Shown: positions 17,644 through 28,000, counted from the stretch's first letter. The stretch: 64,000 nucleotides of DNA from DAHUXT01 sp036273675 (GCA_036273675.1 DASUHD010000035.1:86432-150431), one strand, 5' to 3'. Translations and numbers: made by a program. Notes: generated by a model not told the origin, from the letters alone.

Positions 17644-18570
17644 ATGACGGACAAAAACGAGAAGACTCCCGCACTCGCGCCGGGATCCCATGATGGCGCC
17701 GCCAGCCCGCCACCGACCTTCGACGGCGACCTGACCGACCTCGGCACGCTGAAGCGGCTGCTGGCGCGCCATGGTATCTCCCTCAACAAGGGGCTGGGCC
17801 AGCACCTGCTCACCAGTCGCAAGGCGCTCAGTGCGGTCGTCGGCGCGGCCGACCTCACGCCGGATGATCGCGTGCTGGAGGTGGGCGCTGGCCCTGGCGT
17901 GCTGACGCGCGAGCTGGCGCAGCGGGCGCGGCGGGTGGTGGCAGTGGAGCTGGACCGCGCGATCTTGCCAGTCTTGCGCGAGACGACCGCCGACCTGCCA
18001 AACGTCGAGATCATTCCGCGCAACTTGCTGGAGGTGCAGCCGGATGAGGTCTTCGGCTCGGAGCCGTATAAGCTAGTCGCCAACCTGCCATATTACATCA
18101 CCTCGCTCATTCTGCGCCACCTGCTCGAATCCGCCAACCCACCGCGCGTGCTCGTGGTGATGGTGCAGCGCGAGGTCGCCGAGCGGCTGGTGGCTGGTCC
18201 CGGTGAGATGAGTCTGCTGGCGCTCAGTGTGCAGATCTACGGTGCGCCGCGCATCGTCGCCTATGTCCCAGCGTCGGCGTTTTTTCCGCCGCCACGGGTC
18301 GATTCGGCGGTGGTGCGCGTAGACCTGCATCCCTCGCCCCTACTGGACGAGGCCACCACCGAGCAGTTCTTCGCGCTGATTCACGCGGGCTTCGCCGAGA
18401 AGCGCAAGCAGCTGCATAACACCCTGTCGCGCCATCTCGACGCCTCGCATGAGACGATCAGCCGCTGGCTGGCCGAGTGCGAGATCGACCCCATGCGGCG
18501 GGCGCAGACGCTGAGCCTGGAAGAGTGGCTGCGGCTGGCGCGCATCGCCCAGGCGGAGGCTTCGGCGTGA
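17644..18570 (+). CDS. rsmA: 16S rRNA (adenine1518-N6/adenine1519-N6)-dimethyltransferase
   Basis: The 308-residue RsmA/KsgA protein dimethylates two adjacent adenines in the 3' hairpin of 16S rRNA during small-subunit maturation. Diagnostic blocks are GLGQHLLTSRKAL (residues 50-62), the SAM motif EVGAGPGVLTREL (79-91), the acidic VAVELDR and the catalytic NLPYYIT (147-153). The C-terminal helical domain includes HAGFAEKRKQLHNTL. The first 30 residues form a Pro-rich extension not usual in the family. The ribosome site is weak. tRNA-Phe follows 83 nt downstream under its own promoter. Confidence 0.95.
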   Translation: MTDKNEKTPALAPGSHDGAASPPPTFDGDLTDLGTLKRLLARHGISLNKGLGQHLLTSRKALSAVVGAADLTPDDRVLEVGAGPGVLTRELAQRARRVVAVELDRAILPVLRETTADLPNVEIIPRNLLEVQPDEVFGSEPYKLVANLPYYITSLILRHLLESANPPRVLVVMVQREVAERLVAGPGEMSLLALSVQIYGAPRIVAYVPASAFFPPPRVDSAVVRVDLHPSPLLDEATTEQFFALIHAGFAEKRKQLHNTLSRHLDASHETISRWLAECEIDPMRRAQTLSLEEWLRLARIAQAEASA

Positions 18571-18595
18571 GGTGACGCGCGGGAACGCATGCCGG

Positions 18596-18625
18596 TTGAC
18601 AGCGGCGCGCGGCCAATGATACACT
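18596..18625 (+). promoter_or_regulatory. Promoter of tRNA-Phe
   Basis: TTGACA at 18596-18601 and TACACT at 18620-18625 with an 18-bp spacer match the housekeeping promoter consensus. Transcription would begin near 18632, about 22 nt before the tRNA. Confidence 0.75.
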
Positions 18626-18653
18626 TTGGAGCGCTGGTTCTATTCCAGCATAC

Positions 18654-18726
<73 letters not shown>

Positions 18727-18738
18727 CCCCATCTCTAA

Positions 18739-18975
18739 CTACTTCTTCTCCTTGGCATATTGGATCCAGCCCCATTCTTCCCGGCGCGCCACGATAGTGT
18801 TCGCTACTTCACAGATGGCCATTACCACCTCTGCCGGTTGCCACCTTTTTGCGGCCAATCGCGTATATGCGATACGAGAAATCGTAGAAATATGGGCCAA
18901 TTCCCTTTGAGCGACGCCCCTGTTCGGACTAGACTTACTGCACAGGGACGTGAACGCCCTGGAAACTGGTAGCAT
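18739..18975 (-). CDS. Possible small XRE-like HTH protein
   Basis: A 78-codon reading frame opposes the following carboxypeptidase gene and fills the gap after tRNA-Phe. Residues about 21-60 read like an XRE helix-turn-helix: VAQRELAHISTISRIAYTRL, then RWQP and an AICEVAN helix, aligning with the pattern QRELAxLSGVSRSTISRLExGKRxP. The C-terminus is basic. No good ribosome site precedes the ATG and I know of no close named relative, so this could be a decayed regulator or chance. The same frame reads on upstream inside the antisense of the carboxypeptidase gene, which is a warning. Confidence 0.38.
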   Translation of the reverse strand: MLPVSRAFTSLCSKSSPNRGVAQRELAHISTISRIAYTRLAAKRWQPAEVVMAICEVANTIVARREEWGWIQYAKEKK

Positions 18976-19002
18976 ACGGCGAAGCACAGGCGGAGGATCG
19001 CG

Positions 19003-20067
19003 GTGAGGGCAGAGTACAGGACAGGATTCAGGGCGACATTCAGGCCCAGGTACAGGGTAAGGGATACCGATAAGCCCGAGGAACTGGCGCCGGTCTCCTG
19101 GCGAGGGACTGCCCTTGCGATTATCACCATCCTCGTGCTGCTCGGCGGCTTCATCACGCTGGTGGCGCAGATGTCCACCCTCGCCAAAACGGCGAAGCGT
19201 CCCGTGGCGACCAACGCGAACCTCGCGGGCGGCGCGCTCAAGCTGCTCTCGGCCAACGCGCCGAAGATCACCGCGGTCGCAGGCTACGTCTTCGATGTCA
19301 ACTCCAACACCGTGCTCTATAGCAAAGACGCCAACGCCCAGCTGCCGATGGCGAGCTGCACCAAGGTGATGACGGCGTTGCTGGCGGTCGAGCGTGGCAA
19401 TCTCGACCAGATGATAACGGCTGGGGCCGATGCGCACGCGCTGGTGGGGCCGGATAGCAGCTATATGGGACTCGATACCGGTGAAAAGCTTACCTTGCGC
19501 GACATGCTCTATGGGCTGGTGATGCCGTCTGGCAACGACGCCGCCGTGGCCATTGCCGACGCGATTGGCGGCTCCCAGGCGAAGTTTGTGGCGATGATGA
19601 ATGCGCGGGCGGCCCAGTTGGGGCTGACGCACACGCATTTTGCCAACCCGCACGGGCTGGACGCGCCGGGCCACCACACCAGCGCCCGCGATCTGGCGGT
19701 ACTCTCAGCCGTCGCGATGAAAAACCCGACGCTAGTCACGATTATGTCCGCGACCAGATATGTTATCCCCAAGACGTCAACCCATAAGGCGTATAATCTG
19801 CGCACGGGCAACGATCTGCTCGCCGGAGCAGGCTCGCCCTATCCCGGCGCGATTGGCGTCAAGCCGGGCTATACCGGCCCCGCCGGATTCTGTCAGGCGT
19901 TCGCCGCCATCCGCCACGGCCACCTGATCGTTGGCGCCGTGCTTGCCGACCCATCGTGGCAGGTGCGCCGGGTCGATATGCGCCGGTTGCTCGACTGGGG
20001 CTTCGAGCAGGAAGGGTTGCCAGCGGCCCCGCCGCCTGTCTCTGGGTCAACGCCGCCGAACGACTGA
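19003..20067 (+). CDS. D-alanyl-D-alanine carboxypeptidase (peptidase S11, penicillin-binding)
   Basis: The 354-residue protein trims the terminal D-Ala of peptidoglycan stem peptides outside the membrane. It has a basic N-terminal tail, one membrane anchor (about residues 35-57) and the S11 catalytic motifs: SCTK at 118-121, SGN at 176-178, and KPG at 287-289 where most relatives have KTG. A Pro-rich tail replaces the usual C-terminal amphipathic anchor. The start is GTG at 19003 with GGAGGAT just upstream. The first 70 nt contain repeated CAGG units, so the Arg-rich tail may have grown by short duplications. A conserved-looking unknown gene follows 15 nt downstream. Confidence 0.9.
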   Translation: MRAEYRTGFRATFRPRYRVRDTDKPEELAPVSWRGTALAIITILVLLGGFITLVAQMSTLAKTAKRPVATNANLAGGALKLLSANAPKITAVAGYVFDVNSNTVLYSKDANAQLPMASCTKVMTALLAVERGNLDQMITAGADAHALVGPDSSYMGLDTGEKLTLRDMLYGLVMPSGNDAAVAIADAIGGSQAKFVAMMNARAAQLGLTHTHFANPHGLDAPGHHTSARDLAVLSAVAMKNPTLVTIMSATRYVIPKTSTHKAYNLRTGNDLLAGAGSPYPGAIGVKPGYTGPAGFCQAFAAIRHGHLIVGAVLADPSWQVRRVDMRRLLDWGFEQEGLPAAPPPVSGSTPPND

Positions 20068-20082
20068 GACAAGGGCGCGTCT

Positions 20083-20859
20083 ATGTTCCCAATCGCGCAC
20101 GCCTGGCTGATACAGCGCCTCGTTCCGGCTCCGACGCCTGCCCACTACCTGGGATGTGTCTGGCCGGACATGCTCTTTGAAAGCCCGCTCTCGCACACCG
20201 AATCGCACCGGAGCGGCGCGCGGCTGGTAGAGGCCGCCAACACCTTGCCCGCTGGTCCGGCGCGTGACGAGTTTCGCGCGTTCGTCATGGGCGCGCGCTC
20301 GCACGGCGCCGAGCCGCATGGCTTCGACTGGTACAGCGACGAGGAGTATGGCGGCCGCCCCGCATCGGAGCGCGGCTATGCCTTCCAGCAGGCGGTCCCG
20401 CTGGCCGAGGATGCTGCCCGCGCCTGTGGTGTCGCGCCCGATCAGGGATGGTGGAAGGCGCACAATCTGGTCGAGATGGCGTTCGAGCAGCCGCTCTATC
20501 TCGCTTCACCAGGCTTTGGCGCATCGCTGGCGGACGCCTGTACTGACGAGGCCCTCTGCACTCGCGTCGCGAGCGTGCTGGCGGGCGTCTTCGGCCAACC
20601 CGCCGATGCCCTGGCTGGCGCGATGCTCCGCTTCCCGTCCGTGGTGACGTTCGCTCCCGCGACGCCACGACCACAGGCCGAGACATACGCCCATCAGACG
20701 CGGCTCAAACACGCGGGCAGCAATCCCGATGTCGCCGCGCTGGAATCGCTGATCGTCCGCGCGCAGGACATCATCGCGCCCACCCGCGACGAATATCTGG
20801 CGAACTGTGTAGCGGATGTCGGACGGATGGTCGGTAAGGCGCTGTCAGAGGGTATGTAG
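20083..20859 (+). CDS. Unknown His-rich helical protein
   Basis: Not recognised with confidence. The 258-residue protein is mostly helical and has His/Asp/Trp clusters: HAWLIQR at the N-terminus, GCVWPDMLFESPLSHTESHRSG near residues 26-47, GARSHGAEPHGFDWYSDE near 69-86, and WWKAHNLVEMAFEQ near 120-135. The pattern of early His, an Asp in a PD turn and later His-x-x-x-Glu recalls all-helical trinuclear-zinc enzymes of the phospholipase C / P1 nuclease type, but I would not assign it. It follows the carboxypeptidase gene after 15 nt and is probably cotranscribed. Confidence 0.55.
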   Translation: MFPIAHAWLIQRLVPAPTPAHYLGCVWPDMLFESPLSHTESHRSGARLVEAANTLPAGPARDEFRAFVMGARSHGAEPHGFDWYSDEEYGGRPASERGYAFQQAVPLAEDAARACGVAPDQGWWKAHNLVEMAFEQPLYLASPGFGASLADACTDEALCTRVASVLAGVFGQPADALAGAMLRFPSVVTFAPATPRPQAETYAHQTRLKHAGSNPDVAALESLIVRAQDIIAPTRDEYLANCVADVGRMVGKALSEGM

Positions 20860-20939
20860 CCTCATCCCTGGATCTCACCTCCTAACCCCGTTCTCCTTGC
20901 GAGGTAGAGGAACCAGACATGCGTCTTTGGCTTCCATCC

Positions 20940-21584
20940 CTAGCGCCCGTAGACGATCACCTGCCAGACTGCGCCGCGATGGAAGAAGCGCCGCTCGAAT
21001 CCCGCATCTCGAATCATGCCATCCACCGCCTGTGTCGGATGCACGAAGGCGCGGAACTGGGAGCGCCGTATCCGCTGACCAGCGTTCTCAGCGGCAAAGC
21101 TGAGACGAACCCACCAGTCGTCGCGCGGATAGACGACGCCATAGAGCCGTCGCGCTTTGGCAATGGATGCGCCCACGAGGGCAGGCATATCGTGATAGCA
21201 GCAGATGACCCGATGGAGGGTGACAATATCGGCGGATTCCAGTTCGCCCGCCAGTGCGACGAAATCGCCGTGTCGATACGTCACACGGCTATCATAGCCG
21301 CGCCGAGTCGCCTCTTCCCGCGCAACCGCGAGGTAGCCACTGGCGGCGTCCACATCGGTGGCGCTGCGTAGCCCTGAGGCGAGCAGTTCAAGCTGGATCG
21401 CGCCAATGCCACCGCCGATATCGAGCAAGGTTGCTTCGGTGACGCCTTCAGCCCGCAGCGCATCCACCAGTAACTGGGTCGTACGATCAGGCCCGTTGCG
21501 CAGATACGCGTGCAATTTCTGCGCTCCGGCTTCCGTGTCAAAGCGATCTTCAATGCCCTGGCACTGGCGTTCGCAACTGCTCAT
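20940..21584 (-). CDS. Class I SAM-dependent methyltransferase
   Basis: The 214-residue protein has motif I TLLDIGGGIGAIQLELL (about residues 52-68), an acidic residue ending strand 2 (ATDVDAA), and motif IV-V around ESADIVTLHRVICCYHDM. The overall sequence is closest in style to small Mg-protoporphyrin methyltransferase-like enzymes, yet no tetrapyrrole genes are near, so the substrate is open. The start follows AAAGGGG. The downstream plus-strand gene converges on it. Confidence 0.75.
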   Translation of the reverse strand: MSSCERQCQGIEDRFDTEAGAQKLHAYLRNGPDRTTQLLVDALRAEGVTEATLLDIGGGIGAIQLELLASGLRSATDVDAASGYLAVAREEATRRGYDSRVTYRHGDFVALAGELESADIVTLHRVICCYHDMPALVGASIAKARRLYGVVYPRDDWWVRLSFAAENAGQRIRRSQFRAFVHPTQAVDGMIRDAGFERRFFHRGAVWQVIVYGR

Positions 21585-21608
21585 TAGCGGCCCCTTTTCA
21601 TGTGGCGG

Positions 21609-22802
21609 TCATGATTGTGGTGATTGCCGCAACTGCCATCCGGCGGCGAAATCGAGCAGTCCAGTGATGCCCGCGCGTAGCACATCGGGGGCGCTGGCGA
21701 GCGAGACACGCACATAGTGGGCGGTGCGGCTGCCGAACGCCATCCCCGGCGCTAGCGCGATACTCCGTTCGGCGATCAGCGCCTCGGCGAACGCCAGCGA
21801 CTCGAACGGCTCGTCCGCGCCATAGCCCGCCGCCCGCGCCACTGGAATCAGCAGATAGAATGCGCCTGCCGGGGTGTATTCGAGCAGACCACGTTCGCGC
21901 AGCAGTCCCGTCGCGAGGTCGCGCCGCGCCTGGTAGGATGCCCGCATCTCGGCGACGCGCTCCTGTGGCCCTTCGAGCGCGGCGAGCGCCGCCCGCTGGA
22001 CAAAGAGCGGCAGATTGTTGATCTGCGCGGTGGTGGTCAATCCCAGGGCGGGTGCAATCGCTGGCGGCGCGATCACCCAGCCAATGCGCCAACCCGTCAT
22101 CGCATAGGTCTTCGAGAAGCTGCCCACCGTCAGCACTCGCCCATCGGGATCGAGGGTAGCGGGGCTGATATGGCGCGCGTCGAAGACCAGCTCGTCGTAG
22201 CACTCATCGGAGAGCAGCCAGAGATCGTGTCGTACGGCAATCTCCACCAGCGCGGCGATAGTCTCCGCTGGATAGACCGCGCCGCCGGGATTCGAGGGCG
22301 AGTTGACGAGCAGCACGCGCGTTCGTGGCGTGATGGCGGCTTCGAGTGCTGTGAGATCGGGCAGCCAGCCGCGCTCCGGCAGCAACGGATAGTAGGCGCG
22401 CTCAGCGCCCGCGATTGCCAGCATCGCGTCGTAGCCGGGCCAGCCGGGGTCGGGCGTCAGCACAACATCGCCGGGCGCGCAGAGGGTGAGCAGGCTGCCC
22501 ATCAGGCCGCCTGTGCCACCCGCGGTCATCACCACCTGCTCGGCGGCTGGCGCGAATCCGTTGACGCGCTGGACACGCTTGGCCACGGCGGCGCGTAGCT
22601 CGGCTATGCCGTTGCCGGGGCCGTACCCTTGCCGCTCGCTGGTTATGGAGGTCAGGGCGGCGGCGGAGATATGCGCTGGCGTGGGGAAGTCTGGCTCGCC
22701 AAACTCCAGGTGCAGGATGTCGTCACGGCCATAGACCAATGCGCCGATGCGGAACATCGGATTGGGCTGCCGTGCCGCGAGCGCCGGATTCGACCGGGGC
22801 AT
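21609..22802 (-). CDS. Class I/II aminotransferase (aspartate-aminotransferase-like)
   Basis: The 397-residue PLP enzyme has a substrate segment LEFGEPDFPTP, PLP-phosphate contact GGTGGLMGSL, the Asn in SPSNPGG, the Asp/Tyr pair in SDECYDELVF, Lys in SFSKTYAMTGWRIGW and the carboxylate-binding Arg in HYVRVSLA. It probably moves an amino group between an amino acid and 2-oxoglutarate; AspC-like or MalY/PatA-like specificity cannot be separated here. The start at 22802 follows AGGGGGAG at 8 nt; a longer open frame extends into the kinase gene but is not supported. It is 62 nt downstream of the kinase gene. Confidence 0.88.
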   Translation of the reverse strand: MPRSNPALAARQPNPMFRIGALVYGRDDILHLEFGEPDFPTPAHISAAALTSITSERQGYGPGNGIAELRAAVAKRVQRVNGFAPAAEQVVMTAGGTGGLMGSLLTLCAPGDVVLTPDPGWPGYDAMLAIAGAERAYYPLLPERGWLPDLTALEAAITPRTRVLLVNSPSNPGGAVYPAETIAALVEIAVRHDLWLLSDECYDELVFDARHISPATLDPDGRVLTVGSFSKTYAMTGWRIGWVIAPPAIAPALGLTTTAQINNLPLFVQRAALAALEGPQERVAEMRASYQARRDLATGLLRERGLLEYTPAGAFYLLIPVARAAGYGADEPFESLAFAEALIAERSIALAPGMAFGSRTAHYVRVSLASAPDVLRAGITGLLDFAAGWQLRQSPQS

Positions 22803-22864
22803 GGGAGACGCTCCCCCTGAATGATCGTGTCTTTTGTCGAGCCTGCTGAACGAGCCGAGCGCGC

Positions 22865-24709
22865 TCAATTGTTGAGCATATTGAGCATCGTGAAGATACC
22901 GATGAACAGCACATTCAGGCCGAAGGCGATGAACGCGATGATGGCGACGGTCGCGCCAGTCTGCAGATTGGAGTAGGTCGTAACGCCCCAGATCGCGACC
23001 GCATGCACCACAGCTGAATAGACAAGCAACCCAAAGGCCTGAAGCCCGCGCCTGAATCCGCTCACCCGTTTGCGGCGGTAGACCGGACGACTGATCGCGT
23101 GACCGCCAAGCACGCTGGCCAGCAGCACGATGATGAGCCACGCGCCAACGAACGTGACGATGGGGAAGTTGTTGCCTTTGGTCACCGCCATCACCACACC
23201 CAGCGCGATAATCAGCGCGCCCCAGAGCGTCTCGACGAAGCCAAACGCCAGCACCACTTTGCCCGGACCACCCAGTGCCGTCTGGCCAACCCGAATCCAG
23301 GAAGACTTCACGGCAGTTGATGATCCCACCGCTCCCGGCGCGCCAGTTGCCCGGTTGAGCGCTTTCGGTGGGTTGGCTGGCGTCGGTGCGACACGCGGCG
23401 CGAGGGCCGTGTTACCAGCGGTAGCCGCTGCCGCGCCGCCCCCAGGATAGTTGAGAATTGATGGGGTCGGCAGATTGGACACCGCTGGCTGTTTGGTCGT
23501 GCCGCGCGCGGACGATGCGGCTGGCGAGACGGCGGGATGTTTGTTGGAGCTACGCTGCTGTGCCGCGATAAGGGTGCCTTTGGTCCGCTGATCAGCGGCC
23601 AGCGGGTGCGCCACGGGCGGTGGCGCGGGCATCGCGGGTACTTGGGCCGTGCCGCGCATGCCTGAGGCAGCGGGCGCGGCTGGCGCGACCTTCGGGCGTT
23701 TCCCCGAGCCGCGAGTGAGCGAGTCACCAGCCCCATTGAGAGGCGTACCACAGTTAGCGCAACTCACCAGGCCTGGGCGATTCTGCGTGCCGCACTTCGC
23801 GCAGACCGGACCCATATCCAACGTCGCTGGCGCCGCCTTGCCCCCCTTAAGGGCGTTCTGCAACTCGCGCTGTAGATCAGCGGCAGATTGCTGACGTTGC
23901 TGCGGCGAAAGCTCTAGCGCTTTCTTGACCACGCGTTCGGTCACCTCGCTGACCTGGGGATTGTAAAACCGAATAGGTTTGAGATCGGCGCCCTGGCCTG
24001 TGGCTCCCGTCTGGGCGAGCAGGCGGGCGGGCGCTTCGGGAGCGTCTCGACCAGTCAGGCAGGCGTAGAGTGTCGCGCCGAGGCCGTAGACATCGGTACG
24101 CGCATCGGTCCTGCCCTTGGCCATGTATTGTTCGGGTGGCGCAAACCCTGGCGAGACGCCCTGCGCGGCTGCCTGGGTATTTTTGCTCGGCTTGTGCAGC
24201 TTCGCCAGCCCGAAGTCGATCAGCACTGGACGACCGTCCGGCGTGATCTTGATATTCGCCGGCTTGATATCCCTATGGATGATGGGCGTCTTGAGCGAGT
24301 GCATCTCGGTCAGCGCGTCACAGACGGCAATGGCCCACTGGAGCACCTGTTTTTCCTCGAGTGGCTGCCTGCGGTTCTTTAGGCTGTCATTCAAAATCTC
24401 TTCGAGGTCCTTGCCATGCACGTACTCCATGATGAGGTACATGCGCCCTTTATCGTCGAGGAGATAGTAGCCACGCGGAATATTGGGGTGTTTGGTGTCA
24501 ATAAGCAGGCGAGCTTCAAGCTGGAACTGCATGCGAACACCGGGGTCCGGATCGAGCACTTCTTTGATCGCACGCTCATAGCCGAAAGTGAGTTCAGTGG
24601 CGCGATAGACATTCGCGTAGCCACCACTGCCAATCAGTTCTTCGATGCGATAGTTGTTTCGAATGATCGTTCCGGGAGCAAGTGCGCTTTTTGCGGGAGC
24701 TTGCGGCAC
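22865..24709 (-). CDS. Ser/Thr protein kinase with zinc ribbon and C-terminal membrane domain
   Basis: The 614-residue protein is a Hanks-type kinase (residues 15-290): Gly-rich loop GSGGYANVY, Lys49, HRDIKPAN (145-152), DFG (165-167) and the APPEQY activation segment. A four-Cys zinc ribbon follows (Cys303, Cys306, Cys317, Cys320), then a long Pro/Ala-rich linker and three or four membrane helices (about 476-614). The catalytic domain is cytoplasmic and tethered by its C-terminus, the reverse of PASTA kinases. The start is GTG with AAGGAG at 6 nt. A 12-bp palindrome lies 67 nt upstream, and the giant helicase gene is 306 bp further up on the same strand. Confidence 0.9.
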   Translation of the reverse strand: MPQAPAKSALAPGTIIRNNYRIEELIGSGGYANVYRATELTFGYERAIKEVLDPDPGVRMQFQLEARLLIDTKHPNIPRGYYLLDDKGRMYLIMEYVHGKDLEEILNDSLKNRRQPLEEKQVLQWAIAVCDALTEMHSLKTPIIHRDIKPANIKITPDGRPVLIDFGLAKLHKPSKNTQAAAQGVSPGFAPPEQYMAKGRTDARTDVYGLGATLYACLTGRDAPEAPARLLAQTGATGQGADLKPIRFYNPQVSEVTERVVKKALELSPQQRQQSAADLQRELQNALKGGKAAPATLDMGPVCAKCGTQNRPGLVSCANCGTPLNGAGDSLTRGSGKRPKVAPAAPAASGMRGTAQVPAMPAPPPVAHPLAADQRTKGTLIAAQQRSSNKHPAVSPAASSARGTTKQPAVSNLPTPSILNYPGGGAAAATAGNTALAPRVAPTPANPPKALNRATGAPGAVGSSTAVKSSWIRVGQTALGGPGKVVLAFGFVETLWGALIIALGVVMAVTKGNNFPIVTFVGAWLIIVLLASVLGGHAISRPVYRRKRVSGFRRGLQAFGLLVYSAVVHAVAIWGVTTYSNLQTGATVAIIAFIAFGLNVLFIGIFTMLNMLNN

Positions 24710-25015
24710 GTCCTACTCCTTCATCCATGCAACACCATGCAGCACCGGCGGATCGCTCCACACGCCAACACGTCAACACATATGTGTCACCTGCGCAATG
24801 CCCGTACAGAGCGTATGGCTCCGCCATTTTCCAATGCCGTGCTGCGCCATCAGAATACCGCACAGACGCCTTGCCGTCAATGATTGCGCGGCCCGCCTAT
24901 GACTAATGTATCTGTCGTCACGCGGTAGAAGCAGGCAATGGGCGCCGCCTGCCTCTAACCCATCTATAGCAAACATCGTACCAAACTGCCAGTGCGGGCA
25001 GACTTTTTTCCGATT
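24710..25015. other. 306-bp gap between helicase and kinase genes
   Basis: No gene seen. It contains the perfect palindrome ACACATATGTGT at 24776-24787, a candidate operator for the kinase gene. Nearer the helicase stop, GCAGGC/GCCTGC arms around a 10-nt loop (24931-24952) could fold, but no T-run follows, so termination is not assured. Confidence 0.5.
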
Positions 25016-28000
25016 CTATTCGGCGTCCGATGTTAGAGCGCTCCGCTGCTGTTGTTGCTCCTCGAACCGCTGGAACGCTGCCCTCAGCGCGCTTCGTGCC
25101 TCCGCATCTAAAGCAGGCGCCACTGGCTCTGTCTCGGGAACCGATGGCTCAACCAGCGGCGAGTCTGTTCGGGGCGATTCCTCATCGCCCTGGTGTTCGT
25201 TAGGCTCCAGCGCGGCGGTTGTGGTAGGCGAAGAAATGGCTTCCGCGACGGCTTCCAGCACGCGTTGCGCCTCGCGCGCGGAGTTGGCGAACCAGTCGCT
25301 TGACCAGATGCGGTGCAGCTTCCAGCCCATCAGTTCCAGTTGCCGCTGGCGCAGGCGGTCGCGGTCGCGCGCGGTCTTCGAGGAGTGATACGATGCGCCA
25401 TCACACTCGACCCCCAGCAAATAAGCGCCTGGATGCTCTGGATCACGGACCGCCATATCAATCCGGTATCCGGAGCAGCCGACCTGTGTATCCAGCGTCA
25501 GGCCACGGGCGGTCAGCGCATCGTAGACGGCCTCTTCCAGAGGCGAATCGAAACGCAACGCGGATGGATCTGGAACATGCTCGGCGCCTTCGGCTGGCTG
25601 ATCCGCCAGAATCTGCGCGGCGCGTTGATCGCCACCTTGTGAGCACGCCTCCGCATATTGCAGGTAGTCGCGCAGAATGCGCGCGCCCCGGGATGCCATG
25701 TCTGGCGGCAGGTCACTCGCTCGCATCGAGCTGACGACGATCACCTGTTTGCGCGCGCGCGTCACGGCGACGTTGAGGCGACGCTCACCGCCAGCGTTGT
25801 TCACCGGGCCAAAGCGCTTATAGACATTGCCGTAGACATCTGGCCCATAGCCCACGCTCAGAATAATAGCGTCGCGCTCATCGCCCTGGACGCTTTCCAG
25901 GTTCTTGATGAAGATGCCGTCGGGGTCGTCTCCACTCAGGACATCTCGATAGCGTTGAAGATCAGTTTCGCGCTTCATGCGATTGTCGAGCGCCTCGCGA
26001 ATCGCATCCTGCTGCGCGGCGCTCAGGGCGACGATGCCCAGCGAGGGGTGCTCGTCGCCGTCATGCTGGCGCAGATAGTCGAAGACGATATCGGCGACGC
26101 GCGCCGCTTCGTTGCGGTTTCTGCCACGGCTGTAGTTGCTATTCGCGACGTATTCGAAGCGAATACCTTGGTCCGCGCCGCCATGCGCGCTGGGGAACGT
26201 GACCAGGCGTCCATCGTAAAAGTGATGGTTCGAGAAAGCAATCAAGGCTTCATCGGCGCTGCGATAGTGCCACTCGATGCTGCGCGTCTCGAAGCTGGCG
26301 CTGAGGCACTCATCGAGGATGCTCTGTGTGCGCCCTTCCTCTTCGGCCTCCTCTTCCTCCTCATCCTCAGCGCCGCTATCGTCTGCCAGCGATTTGGCGA
26401 AGAAGCGTGTCGGCGGAAGCTGCCTGGGATCGCCCACAACAATCAACTGCTTCCCGCGAAGGATAGAGGAGATGCTGTCTTCGGGGCAGACCTGTGACGC
26501 CTCATCGAAAATCACTAGGTCGAAGAGTTGCGCGCCAGAATCAAGATACTGGCTGACGCTGAGCGGACTCATCATCCAGCACGGCTTCAGCTCCAGCAGC
26601 GCGGGGGCCGTTTTCACCACCATCTTGCGGATCGAGCCATGGCGTTTCTTCTGAAGTTCCCTGCGTAATGCGCCAGACGCCTGAGACAGTTCTGACCGCG
26701 AATCGCCGACCGCGCTAGTGAAAATCTGGCGGCGATGCTGTTGTAGCCGGGCGTTCAGCCGTTGTCGGGCCAGCGTCTTGTGTCCCGCGTCAAGGGTGCG
26801 AAACGACCCAATGACATCTGCGTGTTCACCGCCCCGGAAGTTCCTGAGCGCAGGCGACTGGCCGCGCACATGATCGAGCCAGAGCACATAAAAGCGGCGG
26901 TGGAAGATGGCGCCGATATCGGGCGGAATTGGTCGCTGACTGAGCAAGTTCGTGATGAAGCTGTCCAGTCCCGCCTGGCGGCATGCGCTCAGCCGTTGCT
27001 GGCAGGTGAGCCAGCGATCTAGATCATCCAGGTGATCCACCAGGAAGTCCACCTGGTCTGCCAACGCCGCGAGCGGCGTTTCCTCAAAGGTTTTGCCCGG
27101 CTGATTGAGCGCTGTGCGCGCCAGCGCCGTATCGCTGAAGATCAGCTCCTCATTGGTCTGCTGCATCGTCTGCCCCATCGTGGCGAGCGCCTCATGGAGC
27201 GCGGCTCGGTTGGCGGCATCACTGGGATACGCCACCAGCGCAGCGGTCTTTTCAGGAATGGATCGGCCCGTATAGCGTGTCAGAAAGCTCTCTGTCCAGG
27301 CGATAGCAGCTTGAATTCTCGGCCAGTCGGTGGCCGCGCCCTGGTAGAAATGGCCGAAGTCGCGGCCATAGTCCTCAGCCTTCACGGCAAGGCGCCCCTC
27401 GAATGCCTGGATATGCCGCGCCCGCTCGACGTCTTCACAGAGCATCGCCCACCGCACATGCTGCCCGGCCTCCAGCGCCAGATGGCGATGGCTCACCACG
27501 GTGTCCACAGCCTGCCAGAACACCCGCAGGTTGCCAAGCAGGTTCTCTATCGCCGCCCGCGTCTCCATAGGCGTCGCGGCGTCGAATGTGCCAGCGCCCT
27601 GAAGGAGCGGCGCAACCTGGAGGTTGGCCAAGCAGAATGTCTCAGCGTCCTCCCACGCGGCAAACTGCTCGGCAAGTCTTTCGAGCGCGGCGTTCACCGG
27701 ACGAAGTGTCTTCGCGGGTCCTGTTATCAGGCCAGCCATCGCCGAAGAAATGGGCGTTCCGGTCAGATGGTCGTGGAGTTGCGTAACCCAACGGAGCGTC
27801 GCCGTCAGCGTCTCCCAGTCGGTCTGCGCGCCATCGAAATAGCGGTCCAGCGTCTTCGCATACTCGATCAGTGTCGCGGCCAGCGCCTTCTCAATATCCA
27901 GCAGACTGGCCGCCATCATGATATCCGCTTCGATCTGCGCCGCGTTGCGTATCTGTCCGGGCAACAATTGCGACCGCACCAGCCTGACATCGCGATGGTA

